Shown here piece by piece: positions 1 through 8,332 of a stretch of DNA of 64,000 nt. A program made the translations under genes and the position numbers. The first letter of the stretch is position 1, and the number at the start of each line of letters is the position of its first letter. The notes below the pieces were generated by a model. The model was not told where the DNA came from and did no database searches. It was given only the letters and a program-made list of their open reading frames with translations. The DNA comes from Gammaproteobacteria bacterium (GTDB taxonomy: Bacteria > Pseudomonadota > Gammaproteobacteria > Enterobacterales > Alteromonadaceae): positions 124,001-188,000 of the forward strand of contig JAAEZG010000001.1 of the NCBI GenBank assembly GCA_018222985.1, in the 5' to 3' direction.

Positions 1-137
1 GTAACCGCCGGGCCTAGCTTACGGCCGCCGAGCATGTAGCCCGATACGTCGTCAGTTGATTTTTTATATGCATAAAGGCCAATGCCTAGCATAACGATAA
101 AATAGAGCGCTAATGAAACGAGTGTACCTGTTTCCAA
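1..137 (-). CDS. putP: Na+/proline-type symporter (SSS family), N-terminal fragment
   Basis: The minus strand opens with a TTG codon at 137 and runs off the left edge, so only about 45 residues are visible. They form one hydrophobic helix (LVSLALYFIVMLGIGLYAY) followed by YMLGGRKLGPAVT, which matches the conserved start of sodium/proline symporter PutP (LGGRxLGP). A strong ribosome site (AGGAG, 145-149) sits seven bases before the TTG and overlaps the end of sapF, whose stop is only 4 bases away, so it is probably the last gene of the pspF-sap run. The family call is good; the substrate (proline rather than another solute) is inferred from a short segment. The fragment is missed if only ATG/GTG starts are considered. 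Confidence 0.75.
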   Translation of the reverse strand, partial: METGTLVSLALYFIVMLGIGLYAYKKSTDDVSGYMLGGRKLGPAV

Positions 138-141
138 AGCC

Positions 142-942
142 TTACTCCTGTGTTGTTGTGTGTTTAAGCGCTTTATTCAATTGTTCCGATTGCAGCAAGT
201 TTTTACTAATTTGCTCTTTCGGATTTGTTAGTAGCGCCTGTGTCGAATCAAACTCAATCATTTTACCACGATGCATTATTAAGATCTTGTCAGCAACGTG
301 CTTCACGATCTCCGGCGAATGTGAGGCGAAAATAAAGGAAATACCCATATCTTCCTGAAGATCGAGAATTAGGTTAATAATTTGAGCTCTAATCGATGGG
401 TCTAATGAGGCGAATGCCTCATCGGCTACGATAATTTGCGGCTCAAGAATAATGGCACGTGCAATACATACCCGTTGTTGTTGCCCACTGGACAGCATAT
501 GCGGGTAGAAATGAAAATGGTCGGGCAGTAAGCCTACTTTTTGCAAGATCACATAAACCCGCTCAAGTTGTTCAGCCTGGCTCCAACCGGTATTAAATTT
601 CAGCGGTTCGAGCAGCTGGCGGCCAATAGTTAGCTGCGAGTTGAGAGAGCTTAAACTGTCTTGAAATATCATACGAATTTCGCGACAACGGGTTTGGTAA
701 TCATGCGGGTTCAGCAATTCACCATTGAGGTATATTTCACCGCTGCTTGGTGCTTCAGCACCTGCAATAAGCCGCGCGATGGTTGATTTACCCGAGCCGG
801 TTTCGCCCATAATAGCAATGGTTTCGCCGCGCTGAATGCTAAAGCTTAGCGGTTCTAACGCACAGATACGACGTTGCTTTAGCCAACCATTTTTGGCGCG
901 GTAATATTTACTGATGTTTTTGACTTCCAGCAAGCTAGTCAT
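142..942 (-). CDS. sapF: Peptide/polyamine ABC transporter ATP-binding protein SapF
   Basis: 266-residue ABC ATPase of the dipeptide/oligopeptide (Opp/Dpp/Sap) class. Walker A GETGSGKS is at residues 46-53, followed by the Q-loop (IFQDS), the signature LSSGQQQRV, and Walker B IIVADEA. Length and order match SapF of enterobacteria. It is the second of two ATPase genes and overlaps sapD by 8 bases, so the two are probably translationally coupled and form the heterodimeric motor of the SapBC permease in the inner membrane. In enteric bacteria Sap is tied to antimicrobial-peptide resistance, and SapBCDF to putrescine export; which applies here cannot be told from sequence. Confidence 0.93.
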   Translation of the reverse strand: MTSLLEVKNISKYYRAKNGWLKQRRICALEPLSFSIQRGETIAIMGETGSGKSTIARLIAGAEAPSSGEIYLNGELLNPHDYQTRCREIRMIFQDSLSSLNSQLTIGRQLLEPLKFNTGWSQAEQLERVYVILQKVGLLPDHFHFYPHMLSSGQQQRVCIARAIILEPQIIVADEAFASLDPSIRAQIINLILDLQEDMGISFIFASHSPEIVKHVADKILIMHRGKMIEFDSTQALLTNPKEQISKNLLQSEQLNKALKHTTTQE

Positions 943-1933
943 GGCTTTTCACCTCTCGAATAGGGAAGTGACAGGCAAATTCGCGTTGCTTAAATTTGGT
1001 CAATCGCGGTTGGTGAATGCAGTCGCGACGTGCATTCGGGCAGCGTGGTCCCAAGCGACAGCCAATGGGCATGTGCTGCAAGGTCGGTATGGCCCCAGTA
1101 AGGGTAGGTAACCTTGTTTTGGGCGCGATGTCTTGATCAAAAAAGCTCATTTGTAGCATGGCTTGCGTATATGGGTGCATGGGCGTTGTCAGTAGCTGTT
1201 CGGTGGCGCCTGACTCCATTAACTGACCACAATACACCAAGCTCATGCGCTGACTTTCTGGCACTATCGAGGTTAAGTCTTGCGTGACCATGAGAATACT
1301 CATGCCTTGACCGGCACTTAGCTTGGCCAATAAGCGGTAAATTTGGTTGCGAGTATTGGGCTCCATAGCGGTTGTTGGTTCATCGGCAATCAACAATTTC
1401 GGATTGTGCGCAATGGCCATGGCAATACTGACTTTTTGCGCCACGCCCTCGGAAAGTTGATATGGGTAACTTTCCATAACTTTTTGATGATCTTTAATGC
1501 CCACACGATGCAGTAAGCGTTCGGCGCGTACTGTGCGAGACGCTTTGCGGCGTAAATAAATACCTTTAAGGTCTGCTTTGGGTATGGTTTCGCGAATTTG
1601 GTCGCCAATTTTGGTGTTTGGATCGAGATAACTGCCGGGGTTTTGGAAAATCATGGCCATGTCTCGCCCAGTAACCAAACGACGTTGCGCAGGGCTAAGG
1701 CTTAGCAAGTCATAATGACGCCACCAAAGCCGGTCCGCGGTGATTTTCCAGCGCGGATTAATAAACCCCATAATTGCTTTTGCCAACAAACTCTTGCCTG
1801 AACCAGACTCACCCACAAGGGTGTGAATTTCGCCTTCAGCAAGTTGCAGGCTGACCTTGTCTAACACTTTCACGGTGCCAGCACTGGTTTCTAACTCGAT
1901 GGTTAAATTGCGAATATCTAAAATGGTACTCAT
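935..1933 (-). CDS. sapD: Peptide/polyamine ABC transporter ATP-binding protein SapD
   Basis: 332-residue ABC ATPase. Walker A GESGSGKS at 41-48, signature LSEGVAQKV (divergent from LSGGQ, as is common in SapD), Walker B LLIADEPT, then the extra C-terminal oligopeptide-transporter domain with a cysteine cluster (CRLGPRCPNARRDC) typical of the OppD/DppD/SapD half. Its ATG overlaps the sapC stop codon as ATGA and its end overlaps sapF, so it is in the middle of a tightly coupled operon. It pairs with SapF as the ATP-hydrolysing subunits. Confidence 0.93.
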   Translation of the reverse strand: MSTILDIRNLTIELETSAGTVKVLDKVSLQLAEGEIHTLVGESGSGKSLLAKAIMGFINPRWKITADRLWWRHYDLLSLSPAQRRLVTGRDMAMIFQNPGSYLDPNTKIGDQIRETIPKADLKGIYLRRKASRTVRAERLLHRVGIKDHQKVMESYPYQLSEGVAQKVSIAMAIAHNPKLLIADEPTTAMEPNTRNQIYRLLAKLSAGQGMSILMVTQDLTSIVPESQRMSLVYCGQLMESGATEQLLTTPMHPYTQAMLQMSFFDQDIAPKTRLPTLTGAIPTLQHMPIGCRLGPRCPNARRDCIHQPRLTKFKQREFACHFPIREVKSHD

Positions 1934-2826
1934 GTGCCACGAACTCGCTCTTGAATGGCTGCGCGTAAACTATCGCCAAGTACATTAATAGACAACACGG
2001 TTAAAAACAACGCGACCCCGGGAAGAATCATGGTCCAAGGTGCCAAATAAACTTGGTCCAAACTGCGGGCGAGCATGGTGCCCCATTCGGGTGCAGGCGC
2101 TTGCACCCCAAGCCCCAAAAAGCCTAACGCTGCGATATCTAGAATAGCGGTTGATAGCGCAAAGGTAACTTGCATAACCACCACGGTCGTTATGTTAGGG
2201 AAAATAACTCGCGTAAGAATATACCAGCGGCTGCAGCCATTTAAGCGCGAAGCGGCAACATAGTCTTTATTGCGTTCTTCATAAAAGGCGTTATGCACGC
2301 TATGAATAAACTGGGGAATTAATACCAAGGTAATGGCGATCATTACGTTATGCAGGGCAGGGCCAAGAATTGCGATAATAACCAATGCCAGCAGCAAGGA
2401 TGGAATAGAGAGCACAACGTCTAATAAATGGTTTAATGTTGACGACTGCACCCCGTGGCTCATGCCGGCCCAGGCACCAATACTAATGCCAATAAGCGCA
2501 GCAACCGCAGTTGCCAATAAAGGATAGCCCAAGCTATACACAGAGCCTGCAAGTACCCGTGATAATAAGTCGCGACCTAAATCATCGGTACCAAAAAGAA
2601 ATTGTATTTGACCCAACTCATGCCACGCTGGCGGCTGTGAAATAGCGCCAGAGAACTGTGCGTCAGGGCTATAAGGTGCCATAAGCGGCGACAGCACCAT
2701 CAGCAATAATAAAAAACTAAAAATATAAAACGCCACCACGGCAAATGGATTGGCATTCATATGCAACCAAAGCAGCCGCAAGGGTGACGGCTCTCGATAC
2801 TGGTAATAAATACTTTTACTCGGCAT
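1930..2826 (-). CDS. sapC: ABC transporter permease SapC
   Basis: 298-residue inner-membrane permease of the binding-protein-dependent transport family. An N-terminal helix (residues about 28-50) is followed by a periplasmic stretch ending FGTDDLGRDLLSRV, a signature of DppC/OppC/SapC permeases, then about five more helices with the cytoplasmic EAA loop (YVAASRLNGCSRWYIL) that docks on the ATPases. It overlaps sapB by 11 bases upstream and sapD by 4 bases downstream. With SapB it forms the membrane channel. Confidence 0.92.
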   Translation of the reverse strand: MPSKSIYYQYREPSPLRLLWLHMNANPFAVVAFYIFSFLLLLMVLSPLMAPYSPDAQFSGAISQPPAWHELGQIQFLFGTDDLGRDLLSRVLAGSVYSLGYPLLATAVAALIGISIGAWAGMSHGVQSSTLNHLLDVVLSIPSLLLALVIIAILGPALHNVMIAITLVLIPQFIHSVHNAFYEERNKDYVAASRLNGCSRWYILTRVIFPNITTVVVMQVTFALSTAILDIAALGFLGLGVQAPAPEWGTMLARSLDQVYLAPWTMILPGVALFLTVLSINVLGDSLRAAIQERVRGT

Positions 2827-3844
2827 CGATTTCTTTCCTTATTTGCGGATAGCGCCACGCGTGAATCACGTCAACAAACACATTCACGAGCAAAATCAGT
2901 GTGGCTAAGACCAATAAGCCGGCTTGAATGACAGGAAAATCGCGTTCGTAAATACTTTTCACCAACCAACTGCCAACGCCTGGCCAGTTAAATATGACTT
3001 CGGTAATAATAATGTTCGTCATGAGCACGCTAAACTGCAGCCCTAGTTGCCGCACAATGGGCTGCATGGCGTTTGGTAAGGTGTGACGAAACATAATATG
3101 GCGATCGTTTAAGCCCCGAGCTCGTGCTGCTTTAATGTAATTTTGCTGAAGTACGTCAAGCACTGAGTTGCGCATAATTCGTATGAGCATAGTTAGGGGC
3201 ATAATGGCTAACACCACCACAGGCACCCACAAGTGATGCAAGGCATTGTAAAACGCCGCAGTTTTGTAAGGCGAATCACTGATCAGAATATCAATGAGTA
3301 CCGAGCCGGTTTGTACATCAATGGCATACAGCGGGTTGATTTGACCGGAAATTGGACTCCAACTGAGCTTTAAGGCAAACAACAAAATAAACAGCTGCGC
3401 TAGCCAGAAAACGGGAATGGAATAGGCGCTTAGACTCATCCCCATAATCACACGATCAAGCGCACCGCGTTGTTGAATGGCTGCGTAAACCCCCAAAGGA
3501 ATACCAAGCACTAAAGCGAGAGCCATAGCTAATAAGCCCAACTCAAGGGTTGCGCCTAGTAACGGCTTGATTTCACCAAATACGGGCTGTTCGGTAACCA
3601 AAGAAATACCCCAGTCACCATGCAGCAAATGCTGCAGAAATAGCACGTATTGGCTGAACAGGCCTTGGTCAAAACCGCGTGCCAATTCAGCTTGTTGGTA
3701 GGCAATGGTATTGTTGGCGGTAATACCACTCATATTGGTGAGCGGATCGCCAGGGTACCAATAATTTAAGCTAAACAACAACAGGGTTAATAGCCACAAG
3801 GTAATAATCAACAAAACCACGCGGCGCAGACTATAACGAATCAT
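2816..3844 (-). CDS. sapB: ABC transporter permease SapB
   Basis: 342-residue permease of the DppB/OppB/SapB type: an N-terminal helix (MIRYSLRRVVLLIITLWLL), a large periplasmic loop that is longer than in many DppB proteins, further membrane helices, and the EAA loop YIKAARARGLNDRHIM near residue 240. The end, ITEVIFNWPGVGSWL, is a family hallmark. Its ATG lies 14 bases inside the end of sapA, and its end overlaps sapC, so expression is probably coupled. Partner of SapC. Confidence 0.92.
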   Translation of the reverse strand: MIRYSLRRVVLLIITLWLLTLLLFSLNYWYPGDPLTNMSGITANNTIAYQQAELARGFDQGLFSQYVLFLQHLLHGDWGISLVTEQPVFGEIKPLLGATLELGLLAMALALVLGIPLGVYAAIQQRGALDRVIMGMSLSAYSIPVFWLAQLFILLFALKLSWSPISGQINPLYAIDVQTGSVLIDILISDSPYKTAAFYNALHHLWVPVVVLAIMPLTMLIRIMRNSVLDVLQQNYIKAARARGLNDRHIMFRHTLPNAMQPIVRQLGLQFSVLMTNIIITEVIFNWPGVGSWLVKSIYERDFPVIQAGLLVLATLILLVNVFVDVIHAWRYPQIRKEIDAE

Positions 3845-5453
3845 CGCTTACCCTCCGCGCGTAACGAAAATTAATACCGCCATAGGGTGGTAGTTCAACC
3901 CCTTCAACGTCACTGCGATGGGCTTGGTAACGCAACGAGTTGGCGATAGGCACTAGGGGCGCCTGCTGCATGACCATGTCTTCAATAAACTGATAGAGGT
4001 GTTTACGTTGGTCAATGTCGCTTTCACTGATTGCAGCGACCAGTAATTTATCAAATTCAGGGTTGCACCACATGGCGCGGTTATTGCCGCTGCGTGCGGC
4101 AGCACAACTTAATATAGGGCGGAAAAAGTTATCTGGGTCGGCATTATCGGCCACCCAACCAATGAGTACACTGTCATGTTGACCGGCAACTAGCCGCTGA
4201 CGGAAGGTATTCCATTCATAACTAACAATGGTTGCGTCAATACCAATGCGCGCAAGGTCAGCTTGCATTAACTCGGCCATACGCTGTGCATTGGGGTTGT
4301 ATGCGCGTTGCACAGGCATAGCCCAAATAGACATACTAAAACCGTTGGGGTAGCCCGCTTGTGCTAATAGTTCGCGAGCTTTCGCTGGGTCATATGGGTA
4401 GGTTTGCTCGACATCGCTATAAGCCCAAGATGTTTCAGGTAGCATGCCAGACGCCAAACGTGCGTTGCCGTCATAAATGGTTTGCACGATGGCTGGGCGG
4501 TTAATGGCATGCGCTAATGCGCGCCGCACCAGAACATTATCAAAGGGTGGGCGTTTGGTATTAAAGGCCCAAAACGAGACGTTGGGGCTAACCGACGAGC
4601 CCACCTTAATTTCTGCGTCTTGGTCAAGCTGTGATAGCTCATTGACCAGCGGGTAGGGGATAACGTCACATTCGCCAGTGAGTAATTTCAGCATACGCTT
4701 ATTGGCGTTAGGTGTGATGACATAAACCAAACGCTTAATTTCTGGAGCTTCGCGCCAGTAACCCTCATGCCGTTGATAACGAATAATAAAGTCTTTGCGA
4801 AACAATTCGAATTGAAAAGGCCCAGTGCCTACCGGTAATCGGTCAATTTGTTCGGGTTGATTGTTTCGTAATAGCTGTTGCCCGTATTCTTCGGACAAAA
4901 TTACAGCGAAATCGGTTGCTAAGTTGGCTAAAAACGAGCTGTCTGGCTGGTTCAGTTTAATATCAACCGTGTACTCGTCAATACGCTCAATAGAATGAAT
5001 AAGTCGAATGAGCCCACTTGAGCGAAAGAACGGATAGCGCCCGCCATTAACGTGATGATACGAATGTTGCGGGCTTAACCAGCGATTAAAGCTAAACACC
5101 ACGTCATCGGCATTGAATTTGCGCGTTGGAGTAAACCAATCGGTGTGATGAAAAGCGACATCGGTACGCAGATCAAAGCGGTAGCGCGTTCCACTGTCGA
5201 GCGCTTGCCAACCACGTGCGAGGGCAGGAATAAACTGCTGCCGTTTGGCGTCGTAATCGAGCAAACGGTCGTAAATCTGCGCTGAGGTTGCATCAACGGT
5301 AGTGCCTGACGTGCCTAACTGCGGGTTAAAACCTTCAGGGTTGCCTTCTGAGCAATACACTAACCCGTCTTGCTCAACCTGCGCATGTTCGGCAACCGGC
5401 CCGCAAGCAGCAATAACTGCGGCACTACAAATGATGGCAATACGTTGAAGCAT
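3831..5453 (-). CDS. sapA: Periplasmic peptide-binding (lipo)protein SapA
   Basis: 540-residue solute-binding protein, family 5 (Dpp/Opp/Sap). I start it at the ATG at 5453, with AAGGG ten bases upstream; an in-frame TTG at 5471 inside the end of pspF is less likely. The N-terminus is a signal peptide ending in a lipobox-like IAAC (cysteine near residue 17), so this copy is probably a lipoprotein anchored at the periplasmic face, whereas enterobacterial SapA is normally described as soluble. The body contains family motifs such as EGFNPQL and YPYDPAKARELL. It delivers substrate to SapBC. It follows pspF by a single base. Confidence 0.9.
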   Translation of the reverse strand: MLQRIAIICSAAVIAACGPVAEHAQVEQDGLVYCSEGNPEGFNPQLGTSGTTVDATSAQIYDRLLDYDAKRQQFIPALARGWQALDSGTRYRFDLRTDVAFHHTDWFTPTRKFNADDVVFSFNRWLSPQHSYHHVNGGRYPFFRSSGLIRLIHSIERIDEYTVDIKLNQPDSSFLANLATDFAVILSEEYGQQLLRNNQPEQIDRLPVGTGPFQFELFRKDFIIRYQRHEGYWREAPEIKRLVYVITPNANKRMLKLLTGECDVIPYPLVNELSQLDQDAEIKVGSSVSPNVSFWAFNTKRPPFDNVLVRRALAHAINRPAIVQTIYDGNARLASGMLPETSWAYSDVEQTYPYDPAKARELLAQAGYPNGFSMSIWAMPVQRAYNPNAQRMAELMQADLARIGIDATIVSYEWNTFRQRLVAGQHDSVLIGWVADNADPDNFFRPILSCAAARSGNNRAMWCNPEFDKLLVAAISESDIDQRKHLYQFIEDMVMQQAPLVPIANSLRYQAHRSDVEGVELPPYGGINFRYARRVSDDSL

Positions 5454-5454
5454 A

Positions 5455-6528
5455 TTAAGCTTGCCCTTCAAGTAGTTGATATTTTTTTAAATAACCACGT
5501 AATTGATGATAGGTTAAACCCAGCAGGTCTGCTGTTTTCTTTTGGTTAAATTGTGCGTGCTTCAGTGCGCGCTGAATCACATCAATTTCAAATTCAGCAG
5601 TGACTTCTTTGAAGTCTATATTGCCTTGCTCAAAGTCAACGCAAAAGCCGACAGCCTGAGGTAAGTTTTGTGTTTCGGTTGGTGTGCTGTTGGTCACATT
5701 ATTGGTATTCGTTTCAGTGGTGCGATGCGCAGCTGCAGCTGGCCGGTAGGGGCTTTCAAATGGGTCTAAAATAATGTCGTTGACCGGAACCTGACCGCTG
5801 CCAATACGATACACCGAGCGCTCGACGACGTTTTTAAGTTCACGGACATTACCTGGCCAGTGGTAGTCTAATAATATTTTGCGAGCAGACTCGGTAAAGC
5901 CACTAAACAATTCATAGTTCAGTTCACGCGCCATTTGAATTGCAAACTGTTCAGCTAATAACATGATATCTTCGCGCCGTTCACGCAGCGGCGGTAGGGT
6001 AATGACGTCAAAGGCTAAACGATCAAGTAGGTCGGCACGAAAGTCACCGGCTTCAGCTAGGCTAGGTAGGTCTTCATTGGTGGCGGCAATGAGGCGCGTA
6101 TCGACACGCACGGTTTTGGTGCCGCCCACGCGTTCAAATTCACCATATTCAATAACGCGTAATATCTTTTCTTGCACCAATGCTGATGTATTTGCTAACT
6201 CATCAAGAAATAGGCTGCCGCCATCGGCACGTTCAAAACGGCCTTCATGCCGTTTCTGGGCGCCGGTAAAGGCCCCAACTTCGTGCCCGAATAGCTCACT
6301 TTCTAATAAGCTTTCGCTAAGCGCGGCACAGTTTAGCTTGATGTAGTTTTGTTCCCATCGTTTTGAAAGAAAATGCAATCGTGCGGCAATGAGCTCTTTA
6401 CCGGTACCACGTTCACCAATGATCAACACGGGTTTATCAAGCGGTGCAATTTGCGAAACTTGTTCAAGAACTGAAAGAAAACTATTTGCCTGGCCGATTA
6501 AATTATCGGCCTCGCGGAAGCGACTCAT
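5455..6528 (-). CDS. pspF: Psp operon sigma54-dependent activator PspF
   Basis: 357-residue enhancer-binding protein without an N-terminal receiver domain, as in PspF. Walker A GERGTGKE (38-45), the sigma54-contacting GAFTGA loop (85-90), Walker B GGSLFLDE (103-110) and a C-terminal Fis-type helix-turn-helix (KKTADLLGLTYHQLRGYL) are all intact. The start at 6528 aligns with the enteric PspF start; a GTG four codons upstream is possible. PspF activates pspA and is inhibited by PspA. It is divergent from pspA and is the first gene of a run that continues into sapABCDF. A linker (about residues 265-310) is rich in T, N and P and makes it longer than E. coli PspF. Confidence 0.95.
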   Translation of the reverse strand: MSRFREADNLIGQANSFLSVLEQVSQIAPLDKPVLIIGERGTGKELIAARLHFLSKRWEQNYIKLNCAALSESLLESELFGHEVGAFTGAQKRHEGRFERADGGSLFLDELANTSALVQEKILRVIEYGEFERVGGTKTVRVDTRLIAATNEDLPSLAEAGDFRADLLDRLAFDVITLPPLRERREDIMLLAEQFAIQMARELNYELFSGFTESARKILLDYHWPGNVRELKNVVERSVYRIGSGQVPVNDIILDPFESPYRPAAAAHRTTETNTNNVTNSTPTETQNLPQAVGFCVDFEQGNIDFKEVTAEFEIDVIQRALKHAQFNQKKTADLLGLTYHQLRGYLKKYQLLEGQA

Positions 6529-6576
6529 GGTAAACACCACGCTGTTATTATCGTTATTGGTGAATTTGACTAATAA

Positions 6577-6594
6577 TTAGTGTATTTCATAACC
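6577..6594. promoter_or_regulatory. Candidate PspF upstream activating site
   Basis: TTAGTGTATTTCATAACC lies about 110 bases upstream of the predicted pspA start point. It resembles, from memory, the enteric PspF site (TTAGTGTA..TTC..AAC). It also sits just before pspF on the other strand, where it could allow autorepression. Assignment rests on motif similarity and position only. Confidence 0.45.
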
Positions 6595-6669
6595 GTGGTG
6601 CGTCAAATGTTTTTTATCTCAAATAGCAAAAAAGCTTGCAAATAAACGGCTTGCGAACTTTTTGAAAAG

Positions 6670-6687
6670 TTGGCACGGTACATGCAA
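6670..6687 (+). promoter_or_regulatory. Sigma54 (-24/-12) promoter of pspABC
   Basis: TTGGCACG-GTAC-ATGCAA matches the sigma54 consensus TGGCACG-N4-TTGCA, with GG (6672-6673) and GC (6684-6685) twelve bases apart as required. The predicted start point is about 6697, giving a leader of about 47 bases before pspA. The TTGGCACG half is the same as recalled for the enteric pspA promoter. Confidence 0.9.
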
Positions 6688-6743
6688 GTCAACTCAGCGA
6701 ACGTAATTAAAATTTCAATTTGACGCTTTATGAGGAAATGAAC

Positions 6744-7421
6744 ATGGGTATCTTCACACGTTTTACAGATATCGTAAATTCAAACATCAACGCATTATTG
6801 GATAAAGCGGAAGATCCAGAAAAAATGGTTCGCCTGATTATTCAAGAAATGGAAGACACTTTGGTTGAGGTGCGCTCAACATCTGCGCGCTTAATTGCCG
6901 AGAAAAAAGATACTGAGCGCCAATTGGGCCGCTTCGAGAAAGAAGTTGCTGAGTGGGAAAACAAAGCGGAATTGGCATTAAGCAAAGACCGCGAAGACTT
7001 AGCTCGGTTAGCTTTAGTTGAGAAACAAAAAGCCGCCGCCGATGCGAACAGCTTGCAAGCCGACATTACACGCATTGATGAACACTTGACGCGTTTAGGT
7101 GAAGAGGTTGGTCAATTGCAAGAGAAGTTGGCAGACGCAAAAGCACGTCAAAAAACGATTATCATGCGCCAACGTGCTGTTAGCAGCCGCTTGGAAGTTA
7201 AAAAACGCATTGACAGCGGCAAAATTGATGACGCGATGTTGCGCTTTGAACGCTTCGAGTCAAAAATTGATGATTTAGAGTCGCAAGTTGAAGCATATGA
7301 CTTAGGTAAGAAAACCTTACGTGACGAATTTGCTGAGCTTGAAACCGACGACCAAATCAGTGATGAGCTCGCTGCAATGAAAGCTCGCGTAAATAAAGAT
7401 AAAGCTGATAAGAAAGCTTAA
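6744..7421 (+). CDS. pspA: Phage shock protein A (ESCRT-III/Vipp1-like)
   Basis: 225 residues, starting at ATG 6744 (MGIFTRFTDIVNSNINALL) with TGAGGA at 6731-6736; the in-frame TTG upstream is rejected because the family starts at MGIF. The N-terminal amphipathic helix is followed by long coiled-coil helices rich in K, E, D and Q across almost the whole protein. PspA binds stressed inner membrane, limits proton leakage and holds PspF inactive in unstressed cells. First gene of pspABC under the sigma54 promoter. Confidence 0.97.
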   Translation: MGIFTRFTDIVNSNINALLDKAEDPEKMVRLIIQEMEDTLVEVRSTSARLIAEKKDTERQLGRFEKEVAEWENKAELALSKDREDLARLALVEKQKAAADANSLQADITRIDEHLTRLGEEVGQLQEKLADAKARQKTIIMRQRAVSSRLEVKKRIDSGKIDDAMLRFERFESKIDDLESQVEAYDLGKKTLRDEFAELETDDQISDELAAMKARVNKDKADKKA

Positions 7422-7503
7422 TTCTTAAACAGTTATCAGTAAAAAGGTGGTGTGGTGTCTGCGGACACCCCCCTATATTTGAACGACGAGAGACGAGACA
7501 CAC

Positions 7504-7740
7504 ATGGATATTTTAGTCCCAATAATTGGCGCCCCGATTATTCTGTTTATGATTTTTGTCGCGCCAATTTGGATCATTATGCATTACCGCAGTAAGCGCA
7601 AAATTGGTCAGGGTTTAAACCAAGACGAATTGTTGCAACTGCAGGAGCTTGCGCACCAAGCCGAGCGCATGCGCGAGCGCATTAAAACCCTCGAGTCAAT
7701 TTTAGACGCCGAGTCACCGAAGTGGAGGGAACGTGCATGA
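7504..7740 (+). CDS. pspB: Phage shock protein B
   Basis: 78 residues: one membrane helix at about residues 5-27 (IIGAPIILFMIFVAPIWIIM) and a short cytoplasmic helix with a heptad pattern (LLQLQELAHQAERMRERIKTLESIL). This is the usual PspB architecture and size. PspB works with PspC to sense envelope stress and pull PspA off PspF. Its stop overlaps the pspC ATG. Confidence 0.95.
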   Translation: MDILVPIIGAPIILFMIFVAPIWIIMHYRSKRKIGQGLNQDELLQLQELAHQAERMRERIKTLESILDAESPKWRERA

Positions 7741-8132
7741 GTATTGATAGCCGCCCCCGTCGCAGCTTAATGCGCGACAAAGCTAACGGAAAAATTGCTG
7801 GTGTTTGTGCAGGTTTAGCTGAGTATTTTAATATTGAAGTATGGTTAGTACGTATTATTGCAGTCACAGCCTTAATATTTAGTTCAAGCTTTGTTTTCGT
7901 TATTTATGTTGCTATGTGGTTTATTCTTGACGAAAAAAAGCCCGATCCGGTGAGCCATTCCCAGCATACCGTTGGCGTTAAAACCAAAGTATGGCAAGCC
8001 GGTGAGCCACCACAACGTGCGTTTCATGACATTGCACGTGAATTTCAGGACATGGAACAGTCGTTACAGAAAATGGAACGCTATGTGACATCGAACGCTT
8101 ACAAGCTTGATCGCGAATTGGATCGCTTGTAA
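7737..8132 (+). CDS. pspC: Phage shock protein C
   Basis: 131 residues from ATG 7737, which overlaps the pspB stop as ATGA and has GGAGGG at 7724-7729. The PspC domain starts at about residue 12 (KANGKIAGVCAGLAEYFNIEVWLVRI) and includes one membrane helix (residues about 40-62), followed by a polar C-terminal tail with a helical segment. It forms the stress sensor with PspB. Only pspA, B and C are present; no pspD, pspE, ycjX or ycjF follows. Confidence 0.95.
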   Translation: MSIDSRPRRSLMRDKANGKIAGVCAGLAEYFNIEVWLVRIIAVTALIFSSSFVFVIYVAMWFILDEKKPDPVSHSQHTVGVKTKVWQAGEPPQRAFHDIAREFQDMEQSLQKMERYVTSNAYKLDRELDRL

Positions 8133-8170
8133 GACGGCGCTTGGCCCTGGTAAAAGAGCACCGTGAATAG

Positions 8171-8205
8171 CCCGCTGTTAGGCTTGTCCTGCAGCGGGTT
8201 TTTTT
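8171..8205 (+). terminator. Rho-independent terminator of pspABC
   Basis: CCCGCTG (8171-8177) pairs with CAGCGGG (8192-8198) around a 14-base loop and is followed by seven T. It closes the psp operon and separates it from the aromatic/methionine catabolic genes. Confidence 0.88.
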
Positions 8206-8332
8206 ATGTTTGCTTGCAGTTAGAGTGGAAAAAAATCGTTACAGTAAAAACTGATCAGCATCAAAGTATTCCGTTGCTTTCGACGCTTGCGGCATGCAAT
8301 CTGTTGCCCGACAACAAGGAGAATTTCTGCCA

